Source: Clostridiales bacterium
Lineage (GTDB): Bacteria > Bacillota > Clostridia > Christensenellales > CAG-138
Reading direction: 5' to 3'
Assembly (NCBI GenBank): GCA_015056105.1
Contig: SVGX01000016.1
Coordinates: forward strand, 1-36,447
DNA length: 36,447 bases
Part shown: positions 1-7,509 of the stretch, one piece after another
Layout: each line of letters opens with the position of its first letter
Position numbering within the stretch: position 1 is the first letter of the stretch
Notes under the pieces: generated by a model
Told to the model about the DNA's origin: nothing
The model's database searches: none
The model's input: the letters and a program-made list of their open reading frames with translations, nothing else
Program-made: the position numbers and the translations under genes

Positions 1-1745
1 TTGACGTGCCCGGTCACGAAAAATTCATCAAGAACATGTTGGCCGGCGCCGGCGGTATCGACCTTGCCATGCTGGTTGTGGCGGCGGATGAAGGCTTTAT
101 GCTCCAAACCGTGGAGCATCTTCATATTCTCACCCTGCTCGGCATCAAAGACGGCCTTGTGGTCATCACCAAAAAGGATATGGTGGATGAAGAATGGCTG
201 GAGATGATGCAGGAGGAGATCCACGAAAAGGTAAAGGGCTCCTTCCTTGAAGGCAAGCCTGTCATGACTGTTTCCGCCTACACCGGCGAGGGCATTGCGG
301 AGCTGAAGGACGCGCTTTACGCTCTCGTGCACGCGGCGGCGGAAAAAAGCGTCCGCATCGCATTCAGGCTGCCCGTGGACAGGATCTTTTCCGTGGACGG
401 TTTCGGCACTGTCGTCACCGGCACGCTGATCGAAGGCTGTATGAACGAAGGCGATGCGGCGCAGCTTGTTCCTTCCGGCGCGGAAACGCGCATCCGCAAT
501 CTCCAGGTGCACGGAAAGGATGTCAAAACGGCTTATGCCGGACAGCGCGTGGCGGTGAATCTTGCCGGACTCAAAAAGACGGATATCGCCCGGGGCGATG
601 CGGTGGCAAAGCCCGGCAGCGTCCGCGTTTCCATGATGCTGGATGTGAAGCTCCGGAACCTGAAGGACTCGGGCCGCGTGATCACAAACGGCATGCAGGT
701 GCACCTTTACCACGGCGCGGCGGTAATGCTCGCCAAGGTGGTGCTGCTTGACAGGGAAGCCCTTGAGCCGGGCGAAAGCGGCTATGCGCAGCTGCGGCTC
801 ACGGAACCCATCGCCACAAAAAACGGCGACAGGTTCGTGGTGCGTTTCTATTCGCCCCTTGAGACCATCGGCGGCGGTGTGATCCTTGACGACGCGCCCC
901 TTCGCCACAAGCGCAACGTGCCCGCTGTGATCGAAGCCCTTCGCATCAAGGAAAGCGGCTCAAGCGGCGACAAAGTTGCCCAGACCGTGGCGGAATTCCA
1001 GCTGCAGCTGCCCACCGTGGAAAAGATCGCCGCGAAGCTTGATGCGGATGCGGAGACCCTTCGTGAAGAGCTTCGGGAGCTTTCTGCGGCAGGCAGGCTG
1101 GTGGAGGCGCTGCCCTCCCGCTACATTGCGGCGAATGTGCTCGATGCTTTGGCGGATACGGCGCGGGGCGTGCTTTCCGCCTACCACAAGGCGAACCCGC
1201 TCCATGCGGGCATGAAGCCGGCGGAGCTTCGGCAGAAGCTTTTCAAAAATATGGATCAGACCACCGCGGATGCGCTGCTCGCAGCCCTTGTAAGGGAGAA
1301 TGTCATCAAACGGGCAGGGGAACGGTATGCCCTTGCGGATTTCGCGGTACACTATACCAAGCGGCAGACCGCCATCCGGAGCAGGCTGCTGCAGTATTAT
1401 GAAGGTGCCGGTATCGAGCCCGCATCGGTGGATGAGGTGGCGGCGACCTTTGCGCAGAATGAGCGCGCGGATCTCAAACAGGTTCTCGACAGCGTTCTGA
1501 CCGGCGGCGAACTCATCATGCTTTCCCCGCAGATCTGCTACGGCCGCGCCGCCTATGAAAGGGTATGCGCTGCGGCAAAGGCGCACTTTGCGCAGCACGA
1601 TACCATCACCCTGGCGGAGCTTCGGGATTCCCTTTCCACTTCCCGCAAGTATGCGCTCGCTGTTCTTGAGTATTTCGACAAGGTCGGCATTACCAAAAAA
1701 GAAGGGGATTTCCGCAGGCTGAACCGCGGTTTTCCGGAACTATAA
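1..1745 (+). CDS. selB: Selenocysteine-specific translation elongation factor SelB (5'-truncated)
   Basis: SelB is a GTPase that carries Sec-tRNA to the ribosome at UGA codons followed by a SECIS hairpin. The reading frame is already open at base 3 and begins inside the G domain: the first residues are D-V-P-G-H, the G3 (DxxG) motif, followed by a TKKD motif (G4, NKxD-like) near residue 57. The P-loop and the first roughly 50-60 residues therefore lie outside the window. EF-Tu-like beta-barrel domains follow (about residues 110-330). The C-terminal part, about 250 residues rich in Leu, Glu and Arg, is where SelB has winged-helix domains that bind SECIS RNA. The frame ends in TAA at 1743-1745. 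tRNA-Sec follows 48 nt later and the UGA-containing grd operon comes after that, which confirms the assignment over EF-Tu or IF-2. Confidence 0.96.
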   Translation, partial: DVPGHEKFIKNMLAGAGGIDLAMLVVAADEGFMLQTVEHLHILTLLGIKDGLVVITKKDMVDEEWLEMMQEEIHEKVKGSFLEGKPVMTVSAYTGEGIAELKDALYALVHAAAEKSVRIAFRLPVDRIFSVDGFGTVVTGTLIEGCMNEGDAAQLVPSGAETRIRNLQVHGKDVKTAYAGQRVAVNLAGLKKTDIARGDAVAKPGSVRVSMMLDVKLRNLKDSGRVITNGMQVHLYHGAAVMLAKVVLLDREALEPGESGYAQLRLTEPIATKNGDRFVVRFYSPLETIGGGVILDDAPLRHKRNVPAVIEALRIKESGSSGDKVAQTVAEFQLQLPTVEKIAAKLDADAETLREELRELSAAGRLVEALPSRYIAANVLDALADTARGVLSAYHKANPLHAGMKPAELRQKLFKNMDQTTADALLAALVRENVIKRAGERYALADFAVHYTKRQTAIRSRLLQYYEGAGIEPASVDEVAATFAQNERADLKQVLDSVLTGGELIMLSPQICYGRAAYERVCAAAKAHFAQHDTITLAELRDSLSTSRKYALAVLEYFDKVGITKKEGDFRRLNRGFPEL

Positions 1746-1793
1746 TCGGGTATTGCCCTCCATATGAAATTATGATAAGATAAGTCGATATTT

Positions 1794-1890
1794 GGGAGCA
1801 GATGGGTGCTGGTGTGTCCCGCGGTCTTCAAAACCGTTGCAGGCAGTGAAGAGCTGCCCAGGTGGGTTCGATTCCCACATGTTCCCGCCA
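1794..1890 (+). tRNA. selC: Selenocysteine tRNA (anticodon UCA)
   Basis: A 97-nt tRNA including the encoded CCA (1888-1890). The acceptor strands GGGAGCA (1794-1800) and TGTTCCC (1880-1886) pair, with one G-U. The anticodon stem CGGT/ACCG frames a loop with TCA at 1828-1830, which reads UGA. A long variable arm has GGCAG pairing CTGCC (about 1842-1858). The T arm is GTGGG-TTCGATT-CCCAC. The extra-long variable arm plus UCA anticodon is diagnostic of tRNA-Sec. It lies directly downstream of selB and upstream of the grd operon with its two UGA-Sec codons. Confidence 0.97.
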
Positions 1891-1895
1891 AAAAG

Positions 1896-1917
1896 CGCCG
1901 CTTATGCGGCGTTTTTT
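1896..1917 (+). terminator. Rho-independent terminator after tRNA-Sec
   Basis: CGCCGC (1896-1901) pairs with GCGGCG (1906-1911) across a TTAT loop and is followed by six T. It starts 5 nt after the tRNA CCA end, so it should end the selB-selC transcript and isolate it from the grd promoter. Confidence 0.9.
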
Positions 1918-1965
1918 CATGGGTCGGGACCGGTTTCGCATGCCGGAACCGGTGCTGCCGGCCGG

Positions 1966-1989
1966 TTGAATTTTAATTGAAAAATTCAA
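1966..1989. repeat. AT-rich perfect inverted repeat upstream of the grd promoter
   Basis: TTGAATTTT (1966-1974) and AAAATTCAA (1981-1989) are perfect 9-bp complements separated by 6 nt. The element ends 18 nt before the -35 hexamer of the grd promoter. It lacks a T-run and lies outside the transcript, so a protein-binding site is more likely than an RNA structure. The binding protein is unknown. Confidence 0.45.
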
Positions 1990-2007
1990 TAATACAATGC
2001 TTTTTAA

Positions 2008-2037
2008 TTGACAAACTGCTGTTGGGAAGATTATAGT
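2008..2037 (+). promoter_or_regulatory. Sigma-A type promoter of the glycine reductase operon
   Basis: A perfect -35 TTGACA (2008-2013) is followed by 18 nt and TATAGT (2032-2037); TTATAG at 2031 would give a 17-nt spacer. It lies about 55 nt upstream of the riboswitch, so the leader RNA would carry the whole aptamer pair. Confidence 0.75.
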
Positions 2038-2090
2038 ATAACTATAGTAGGGAAGAAATTGCCCTTATTTAAAAACTGAATCGCGATTGG

Positions 2091-2275
2091 ATGACGACAA
2101 CAGGAGATCCGCATCTGCGGAGCCGAAGGAATAAGTGTTTTCGCTTGCCGGCGGGGCACGAATATCTCAGGCAAAAGGACTGTTGTCCGACAAAACTCTG
2201 GAAAGCGAAAGCACCGAAGGCGCAACCTGCCTTGTACGGCGGGGAATCTCTCAGGTCATGGTACAGAGCAGGCAG
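2091..2275 (+). ncRNA. gcvT_element: Tandem glycine riboswitch
   Basis: Two consecutive glycine aptamers. Aptamer 1 (about 2093-2188) has the conserved CCGAAGGA block (2123 region), TCTCAGGCAAAAGGAC before its 3' end, and a P1 helix of GACAACA (2096-2102) with TGTTGTC (2181-2187). Aptamer 2 (about 2189-2270) has ACTCTGG, CACCGAAGG, AATCTCTCAGGT, and a P1 of CTCTG (2196-2200) with CAGAG (2264-2268). A short linker joins them, as in the cooperative tandem class. The 3' strand of the second P1 also belongs to a terminator stem, so ligand binding can set read-through into grdX. Sensing glycine in front of glycine reductase fits the gene content. Confidence 0.95.
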
Positions 2276-2317
2276 GCAGCTTGTTTTGATTGCTGTCGAT
2301 TGCCGACTCTGTTTTTT
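2264..2317 (+). terminator. Riboswitch-controlled intrinsic terminator
   Basis: CAGAG (2264-2268) pairs CTCTG (2307-2311). Inside, GGCA (2271-2274) pairs TGCC (2301-2304) and CAGC (2277-2280) pairs GCTG (2292-2295). TTTTTT follows at 2312-2317. The CAGAG strand is also the 3' half of the aptamer-2 P1 helix, so the two folds exclude each other. Glycine-bound aptamer should prevent termination (an ON switch). Confidence 0.8.
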
Positions 2318-2347
2318 ATTTGCCGCAAAACGGCGTGACCTTTTGAA

Positions 2348-2770
2348 ATGAGGCGTATGAACGTGAAAAACGGGCACGATTTTCTCATCATCACCAACAA
2401 TCCGCTTGTGGAACGCTGTCTTGGGGCATACTACACGGTGAAGCTGCATGAGGACTGTACTTATCGGGACATCCTCATTAAAGTTCGGGATCTTGTCTAT
2501 GCTTCCCACACGCTGTATACACACCCGCTTTCAGGCAGTGTGAAACCCAACGAAACACCTTATAAATCCGTTGTGGTATCAAAGGTGCCCCATGCCTTCA
2601 GCGCGGAGGAAGCGGAGATCATCGCTTACTGCATCGAGACTTTCGATAAATTCAAGCCCCGGGGCATTACCCTCACGGATTCCGTTAAGCGGGATTTCCA
2701 ACTGATTGACTATACCCTGGTCTGCGGTGCCGTTGATTTTGATGCCGCGGCGGGTCTTAGCAAAATATAA
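2348..2770 (+). CDS. grdX: GrdX family protein (glycine reductase operon leader protein)
   Basis: A 140-residue soluble protein, first gene after the glycine riboswitch. The N-terminal FLIITNNPLVE stretch, and a position immediately ahead of grdE, are typical of GrdX, a small protein conserved in glycine/betaine/sarcosine reductase operons. Its biochemical role is unknown. I see no membrane segment or metal motif. ATG 2348 and the in-frame ATG 2357 are both possible starts, and neither has a strong Shine-Dalgarno sequence. The weak start downstream of a strong riboswitch suggests low translation compared with grdE, whose ribosome binding site is excellent. Confidence 0.85.
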   Translation: MRRMNVKNGHDFLIITNNPLVERCLGAYYTVKLHEDCTYRDILIKVRDLVYASHTLYTHPLSGSVKPNETPYKSVVVSKVPHAFSAEEAEIIAYCIETFDKFKPRGITLTDSVKRDFQLIDYTLVCGAVDFDAAAGLSKI

Positions 2771-2808
2771 ATAAAAACGAAAATATACAAAAGGAGGAGG
2801 TGTTCGCT

Positions 2809-4101
2809 TTGAAATTGGAATTGGGCTTTATTGAGATAAAGGATATTCAATTTTCGAACGAATGCAAGGTTGAAAACGGAACGCTTTTCGTCGACGCCGA
2901 CGCGGTGAAGGCCTTCGTTTATGAGGATGATGATGTTAAGGCTTACGTGAAATCTGCCTGCTTTGACATCGCGAAACCCGGTGAGAGCGTGCGCATCACG
3001 CCCGTTAAGGACGTGATTGAACCCCGTGTAAAGGTTGAGGGCCCCGGCGGCCAGTTTCCCGGGGTCATCGCCAAGGTTGATACCGTCGGCTCCGGCAAGA
3101 CCCATGTACTTCGCGGCATGGCCATCGTTACTGCCGGCAAGATCGTCGGCTTCCAGGAAGGCATCATCGATATGTCCGGCCCCGGCGCCGAGTATACGCC
3201 TTTCTCCAAGCTCAACAACCTCGTGATGGTATGCGAACCCGTTGAGGGCGTGCACCAGCATGACTATGAGCGCGCCGTTCGCCTTGCGGGTCTGCGCGCC
3301 GCCACCTTTGTGGGCGAGCTTGGCCGCAATGTGACCCCCGACGAAGTGCAGTCCTTCGAGACTTACGGTATCAAGGAAGGCATTGAGAAGTTCCCCACGC
3401 TTCCCCGCGTTGCCTATGTGCACATGCTTCAGAGCCAGGGCCTTCTTCATGACACCTATGTTTACGGCGTAGATGCCAAGCGCACCCTGACCACCATCAT
3501 CAACCCCACCGAGACCATGGATGGTGCCATCATCAGCGGCAACTGCGTGTCTGCCTGCGACAAGAACACCACCTACCATCACCAGAATAACCCCGTGGTG
3601 GCGGACCTCTTCGAGCAGCACGGCAAGACCCTCAACTACGTCTGCAACATCATCACCAACGAGAACGTTTACCTTGCGGACAAGCAGCGTTCCTCCGACT
3701 GGAGCGCCAAGCTCTGCCGCCTTCTCGACCTTGACGGCGTCATCGTATCCCAGGAAGGCTTCGGCAACCCGGATACCGACCTTATCATGAACACCAAGAA
3801 GATCGAGCAGATGGGCGTAAAGACCACCATCATCACCGATGAGTATGCCGGTCAGGATGGCAAGTCCCAGTCCCTCGCGGATGCGGATCCCCTTGCTGAC
3901 GCGGTCGTCACCGGCGGAAACGCTAACGAAGTCATCGTTCTGCCCCCGATGGAGAAGGTCATCGGCACCCTCAACTATGTTGACGTCATCGCCGGCGGTC
4001 ATGCCGGTTCTCTGCGCGAAGACGGTTCCATCGAGGCGGAGCTGCAGGTCATCACCGGCGCTACCAACGAGATGGGCTTCAACCGCCTCAGCGCAAGATA
4101 A
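2809..4101 (+). CDS. grdE: Glycine reductase protein B, pyruvoyl-bearing proprotein GrdE
   Basis: GrdE is the proprotein of the protein B subunits of glycine reductase. It self-cleaves at an Asn-Cys bond, and the new N-terminal Cys becomes the pyruvoyl group that binds the glycine amino group. The expected motif S-G-N-C-V-S-A-C-D-K is present, with Asn codon 3541-3543 and Cys codon 3544-3546 (Cys246 from this start). That is close to the known cleavage position in the family. I chose TTG 2809 rather than GTG 2800: AGGAGG at 2793-2800 is then correctly spaced, and GTG 2800 would overlap it. The protein is 430 aa, normal for the family. grdB follows after 24 nt. The glycine riboswitch supports glycine rather than betaine or sarcosine as substrate. 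Confidence 0.96.
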   Translation: MKLELGFIEIKDIQFSNECKVENGTLFVDADAVKAFVYEDDDVKAYVKSACFDIAKPGESVRITPVKDVIEPRVKVEGPGGQFPGVIAKVDTVGSGKTHVLRGMAIVTAGKIVGFQEGIIDMSGPGAEYTPFSKLNNLVMVCEPVEGVHQHDYERAVRLAGLRAATFVGELGRNVTPDEVQSFETYGIKEGIEKFPTLPRVAYVHMLQSQGLLHDTYVYGVDAKRTLTTIINPTETMDGAIISGNCVSACDKNTTYHHQNNPVVADLFEQHGKTLNYVCNIITNENVYLADKQRSSDWSAKLCRLLDLDGVIVSQEGFGNPDTDLIMNTKKIEQMGVKTTIITDEYAGQDGKSQSLADADPLADAVVTGGNANEVIVLPPMEKVIGTLNYVDVIAGGHAGSLREDGSIEAELQVITGATNEMGFNRLSAR

Positions 4102-4125
4102 CGAAAGGAGAGAAAAAAGAAAACC

Positions 4126-5430
4126 ATGAGTTATCGTGTTGTACACTACATCAACCAGTTCTTTGCCAACATCGGCGGCGAAGAAATGGCTCATGTTGCG
4201 CCCGAGCTGCGCGAAGGCTTCGTAGGCCCCGGCCTTGCCTTCAACCAGAACTGGAAGGGCGAGGCGGAGATCGTCGCCACCATCGTTTGCGGCGACTCTC
4301 ATTTCGCCGAGCATGAGAAGGAAGCCCAGGAGCAGATCCTTACCTGGGTCAAAGAACTCAATCCCGATCTCTTCATCGCAGGTCCTGCGTTCAACGCCGG
4401 CCGTTATGGCTATGCCTGCGCTACCATTGCCAACGCTGTGAAGGAACAGCTGGGCATCAAGGTGCTCACCGGCATGTATGAAGAAAACCCCGGTGCCGAT
4501 CTGAAGGACAAGATCCTCATCGTTCCTACCGCCAACAGTGCTGCCGGCATGCGTAAGGCTGCCCCCGCTATGGCGAAGCTTGCCCTCAAGCTCATGAAGG
4601 GCGAAAAGCTGGGCGCTTCCTGCGAGGATAACTACATGCCCAACGGCATCCGCGTTAACTTCTTCGAAAAGGAACGCGGCTCCAAGCGCGCTGTGAAGAT
4701 GCTTCTCAACAAGCTCGCGGACAAGCCCTTTGTGACCGAGTATCCCATGCCTTCCTTCGACCGCGTTGCGCCCAACCCGGCCGTGAAGGATCTTTCCAAG
4801 GCCACCATCGCCCTGTGCACCAGCGGCGGTATCGTGCCCAAGGGCAACCCCGATCACATCGAGTCCTCCTCCGCTTCCCACTATGGCGAATATTCCATCG
4901 CCGGCGTGGAAGCCCTGTGCGAAGCTACCCATGAGACCGCGCACGGCGGTTACGACCCCGTTTATGCCAATGCTGACGCCAACCGCGTACTGCCCGTTGA
5001 CGTGATGCGCGAGTTTGAGCGCGAAGGCAAGATCGGCAAGCTTCATGATCTCTTCTACACGACCGTCGGTAACGGTACTGCCGTTGCCAGCGCCAAGAAG
5101 TTCGCTGCGGAATATGCGCAGAAGCTTCTCCAGGCCGGCGTGAATGCAGTGATCATGACCTCGACCTGAGGCACCTGCACGCGTTGCGGTGCAACGATGG
5201 TTAAAGAAATTGAAAGGGCCGGCATCCCGGTCGTGCATATGTGCACGGTAACCCCCATCTCCATGACGGTCGGCGCGAACCGTATCGTTCCCACGATCGC
5301 CATCCCGCATCCCCTTGGCAATCCCGCCCTCTCCAAGGAAGACGAGTATGCCCTTCGTAAGAAGCTGGTCGCCCGCGCTCTTGAGGCGCTTTCCACCGAA
5401 GTGGAAGACCAGACCATCTTTGAAGCGTAA
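4126..5430 (+). CDS. grdB: Glycine reductase protein B selenoprotein subunit GrdB (UGA = Sec348)
   Basis: GrdB is the selenocysteine subunit of substrate-specific protein B. With GrdE it converts glycine to a Schiff base and passes the carboxymethyl group to GrdA. The frame from ATG 4126 (AAAGGAG upstream at about 4105) runs to an in-frame TGA at 5167-5169 and continues to TAA at 5430. The context T-S-T-U-G-T-C-T-R-C-G-A-T is the conserved GrdB Sec motif, giving Sec348 in a 434-aa protein of normal family length. A stem-loop directly after the UGA fits a SECIS. Automated callers would split this gene into a 347-aa and a 77-aa frame. The N-terminus (NQFFANIGGEE) also matches the family. Confidence 0.97.
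5167..5195 (+). promoter_or_regulatory. UGA-Sec codon and putative bacterial SECIS of grdB
   Basis: Downstream of the TGA (5167-5169), TGCAC (5176-5180) pairs GTGCA (5189-5193). Above an unpaired G5181, CG (5182-5183) pairs CG (5187-5188), leaving a small TTG loop. The loop starts 17 nt from the UGA, in the distance range of bacterial SECIS elements. The conserved protein context makes the Sec decoding certain; the exact fold is my hand reading. Confidence 0.75.
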
Positions 5431-5461
5431 TCATTGCCAAAAAGACGCGATTTTTGCCCGG

Positions 5462-5488
5462 GCTGCCTGCCGTTTTTCGGCGGGCAGC
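5462..5488 (+). terminator. Strong intercistronic hairpin between grdB and trxB (attenuator-like)
   Basis: GCTGCCTGCCG (5462-5472) pairs CGGCGGGCAGC (5478-5488) over a TTTTT loop, giving 11 bp with one G-U. A T-run (TTTTTT near 5500-5505) comes only after a gap of about 11 nt, so termination would be partial at best. It could equally stabilise the 3' end of the grdEB message. Confidence 0.5.
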
Positions 5489-5536
5489 TTGTGCTGTAAT
5501 TTTTTGAGATTTTTATCAGGAACGGAGTAAACAAGC

Positions 5537-6478
5537 ATGAGCAAGATTTATGACGTGATCGTTCTGGGCGCAGGCCCTGCGGGCCTCACCGCCGGCCTTT
5601 ATGCCGGCCGCTCCAGGCTCAGCACCCTGATCATCGAAAAGGGTCAGGATGGCGGCCAGATCGCCATCACCAATGAGATCGAAAACTATCCCGGCCAGAT
5701 GCTTGAAGGCGAGTCCGGCCCGAGCCTTATCGCCCGGATGACCGCACAGGCGGAAAAATTCGGCGTGGAGCGTGCCCGTGATTCCATCAAAAGCGTAGAG
5801 CTTGAAGGTGAAGTGAAGAAGCTCACCGGCACCAAGGACGAATACCTTGCCAAGACCGTCATTCTTGCCACCGGCGCATTCCCGCGCCCCATCGGCTGCA
5901 GGAACGAAGGCGAATATGTGGGCAAGGGCATTTCCTTCTGCGCCACCTGTGATGCGGCCTTCTTTGAAGAGCTGGAAGTGTACGTGGTCGGCGGCGGCGA
6001 TGCTGCTGTGGAAGAGGCTATGTACCTCACTAAGTTCGCCCGCAAGGTTACCATCATCCATCGCCGTGATGAGCTTCGTGCCGCGAAGTCCATTCAGGAA
6101 AAGGCCTTTGCAAACCCGAAGATCGACTTCCTCTGGAACACCGTTGTGGATGAAGTCGGCGGCGACGAAGTGCTTTCCAAGATGGTCGTTAAGAACACCA
6201 AGACCGGTGAGCTCACCACCATCGAAGCGGACGAGGATGATGGTCTCTTCGGTCTCTTCGGCTTCATCGGCCTGCTTCCGAACACCAAGCTCTTCGAGGG
6301 CATGGTCGATATGGAAAACGGCTATGTAAAGACCGATGACAACATGCGCACCAATATCCCCGGCGTGTACGCTGCCGGCGATCTTCGTGTGAAGAGCCTC
6401 AGGCAGGTCGTGACTGCCGCTGCGGACGGCGCCATTGCTGCCATGCAGGCCGAGCACTATCTTGCGAACCTCAAATAA
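5537..6478 (+). CDS. trxB: Thioredoxin reductase (NADPH, FAD) of the glycine reductase operon
   Basis: TrxB transfers electrons from NAD(P)H through FAD and a redox disulfide to thioredoxin, which here regenerates GrdA after each catalytic cycle. The sequence has the N-terminal FAD-binding GAGPAG motif (about residues 11-16), the active-site C-A-T-C at residues 135-138 as in other low-molecular-weight TrxB, a second nucleotide-binding GGGDAA motif (about 152-157), and the C-terminal AAGDLR FAD motif near residue 281. At 313 aa it has normal length. ATG 5537 has ACGGAG about 10 nt upstream. It sits between grdB and trxA, so it is a dedicated reductase. Confidence 0.96.
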   Translation: MSKIYDVIVLGAGPAGLTAGLYAGRSRLSTLIIEKGQDGGQIAITNEIENYPGQMLEGESGPSLIARMTAQAEKFGVERARDSIKSVELEGEVKKLTGTKDEYLAKTVILATGAFPRPIGCRNEGEYVGKGISFCATCDAAFFEELEVYVVGGGDAAVEEAMYLTKFARKVTIIHRRDELRAAKSIQEKAFANPKIDFLWNTVVDEVGGDEVLSKMVVKNTKTGELTTIEADEDDGLFGLFGFIGLLPNTKLFEGMVDMENGYVKTDDNMRTNIPGVYAAGDLRVKSLRQVVTAAADGAIAAMQAEHYLANLK

Positions 6479-6512
6479 ACCTATAACCAAACATTATCAG
6501 GAGGAAGAAACA

Positions 6513-6830
6513 ATGCTGGAAGTAGATAAGACAACATTTGAAGCGGAAGTCCTGCAGGCCACCGGTAAGGTCGTCGTTGACTTCTATGGCGACGGCTGCG
6601 TTCCCTGCCAGGCGCTCATGCCCCATGTGCATGCCCTTGCCGAGCAGTATGGTGCCACCCTCAAGTTCTGCGCCCTCAACACCACCAAGGCCCGTCGCCT
6701 GGCCATCAGCCAGAAGATTCTCGGCCTCCCGGTGATCGCGGTTTACGAAAACGGCGTGATCATCGATTCCCGCGTGAAGGAAGAAGCCACGCCCGAAGCC
6801 GTTGAGGAAATGATCAAGGCCCACGCATAA
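6513..6830 (+). CDS. trxA: Thioredoxin with atypical G-C-V-P-C active site
   Basis: A 105-aa thioredoxin. The active site reads D-G-C-V-P-C-Q with Cys29 and Cys32, instead of the canonical W-C-G-P-C. The tryptophan before the first cysteine is missing (Gly) and Val replaces Gly. This variant is characteristic of thioredoxins encoded in glycine reductase operons, where the partner is selenoprotein GrdA. The cis-proline segment G-L-P-V-I is present (about residues 71-75). ATG 6513 has AGGAGG (about 6499-6505) at good distance. An in-frame start at 6435 overlaps trxB and has no comparable ribosome binding site. The gap to trxB is 34 nt. Confidence 0.95.
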   Translation: MLEVDKTTFEAEVLQATGKVVVDFYGDGCVPCQALMPHVHALAEQYGATLKFCALNTTKARRLAISQKILGLPVIAVYENGVIIDSRVKEEATPEAVEEMIKAHA

Positions 6831-6849
6831 GCGTGCGGAAAACCACAGG

Positions 6850-6871
6850 TAGCAAGCCCTTCGGCTTACTA
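6850..6871 (+). other. Stem-loop between trxA and grdA
   Basis: TAG-x-AAGCC (6850-6858) pairs GGCTT-x-CTA (6863-6871) around a CTTC loop with one C/A mismatch. No T-run follows; the grdA ribosome binding site AAAAGGAGG begins about 6885. It may be an RNA processing or stabilising element. Confidence 0.45.
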
Positions 6872-6899
6872 TAAATTCTTAGGAAAAGGAGGATGTGAC

Positions 6900-7370
6900 A
6901 TGGGCATTTTAGCTGGCAAGAAAGTCATCGTTATCGGTGACCGTGACGGCATTCCCGGACAGGCGATCGATCTGTGCGCGCAGAGCGCGGGCGCAGAAGT
7001 TGTCTTCTCCTCGACGGAGTGCTTTGTCTGAACGTCCGCTGGTGCAATGGACCTGGAAAACCAGAAGCGAGTGAAGACTTTCACCGAGCAGTACGGTGCG
7101 GAGAACATCGTTGTTCTTCTCGGCGCTGCTGAAGGCGAAGCTTCCGGTCTCGCGGCTGAAACGGTCACCAACGGTGACCCCACCTATGCAGGTCCGTTGA
7201 CAGGAGTCCAGTTGGGACTCAGGGTGTATCACGTGTGTGAGCCTGAAATGAAGGAAGAGTTCGATCCTGATATCTACAGCGAACAGGTTGAAATGATGGA
7301 AATGGTTCTCGATGTTGACGATATCGTCAACGAGATGACCGCCATCCGTGAACAGTTCTGCAAATATTAA
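6900..7370 (+). CDS. grdA: Glycine reductase protein A, selenoprotein GrdA (UGA = Sec44)
   Basis: GrdA is the small selenoprotein shared by all glycine/sarcosine/betaine reductases. Its selenol takes the carboxymethyl group from protein B and hands it to protein C, leaving a mixed selenide-sulfide that thioredoxin reduces. ATG 6900 has a strong AAAAGGAGG site. An in-frame TGA lies at 7029-7031 (codon 44) in the context [15 protein letters not shown], the GrdA signature with a C41-x-x-U44 redox pair. The frame continues to TAA at 7370 (156 aa, normal length). Reading the TGA as a stop would leave only a 43-residue and a 107-residue fragment. Confidence 0.97.
7029..7053 (+). promoter_or_regulatory. 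UGA-Sec codon and putative bacterial SECIS of grdA
   Basis: After the TGA (7029-7031), GTCC (7034-7037) pairs GGAC (7049-7052). GC (7038-7039) pairs GC (7044-7045) around a TGGT loop, with AAT bulged on the 3' side. The G-containing apical loop and the side bulge resemble bacterial SECIS hairpins, although the loop is closer to the UGA (11 nt) than in grdB. Confidence 0.65.
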
Positions 7371-7386
7371 GGCTTAAAACGCGCAA

Positions 7387-7412
7387 GGGGCGGTGGCAGT
7401 TGCCGCCGCCCC
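7387..7412 (+). other. Very strong hairpin between grdA and grdC
   Basis: GGGGCGGTGGC pairs GCCGCCGCCCC (one T-G) around a tight A-G-T-T loop, starting 17 nt after the grdA stop. No T-run follows, so it is not a normal terminator. It probably protects the 3' end of the grdA message or marks a processing site. It is the most stable-looking intercistronic structure in the operon. Confidence 0.6.
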
Positions 7413-7416
7413 TACC

Positions 7417-7425
7417 TGTTATAAT
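7417..7425 (+). promoter_or_regulatory. Possible extended -10 promoter ahead of grdC
   Basis: TGTTATAAT at 7417-7425 is a perfect TATAAT with the TGn extension, about 85 nt before grdC. No good -35 lies at 16-18 nt; TTGCCG at 7400 is too close and inside the hairpin. Internal initiation for grdCD is possible but unproven. Confidence 0.3.
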
Positions 7426-7509
7426 GCAAAGGGTTTTTCTCCCGTTTCCAATAGTTATGTAATAACAGAATCGATCATAAACACTTTTATTGAAAGGAAA
7501 ACGATCAAT

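Noticed and set aside
2322-2334. A second small hairpin (GCCG/CGGC) before grdX as an extra terminator or ribosome-site sequestrator.
   Set aside because: The stem is only 4 bp, has no T-run directly after it, and does not clearly cover a Shine-Dalgarno sequence.
5167-5169. Premature stop making grdB a pseudogene with a second small gene at 5197-5430.
   Set aside because: The UGA sits exactly in the GrdB selenocysteine motif, and SelB and tRNA-Sec are encoded nearby.
2710-5310. An 866-codon open frame on the minus strand opposite grdE/grdB.
   Set aside because: It is antisense to two certain genes, its translation is low-complexity (Gly, His, Asp, Val rich), has no ribosome binding site, and follows the codon bias of the plus strand.
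7029-7031. Premature stop splitting grdA.
   Set aside because: The C-x-x-U context and continuing GrdA sequence show selenocysteine insertion.
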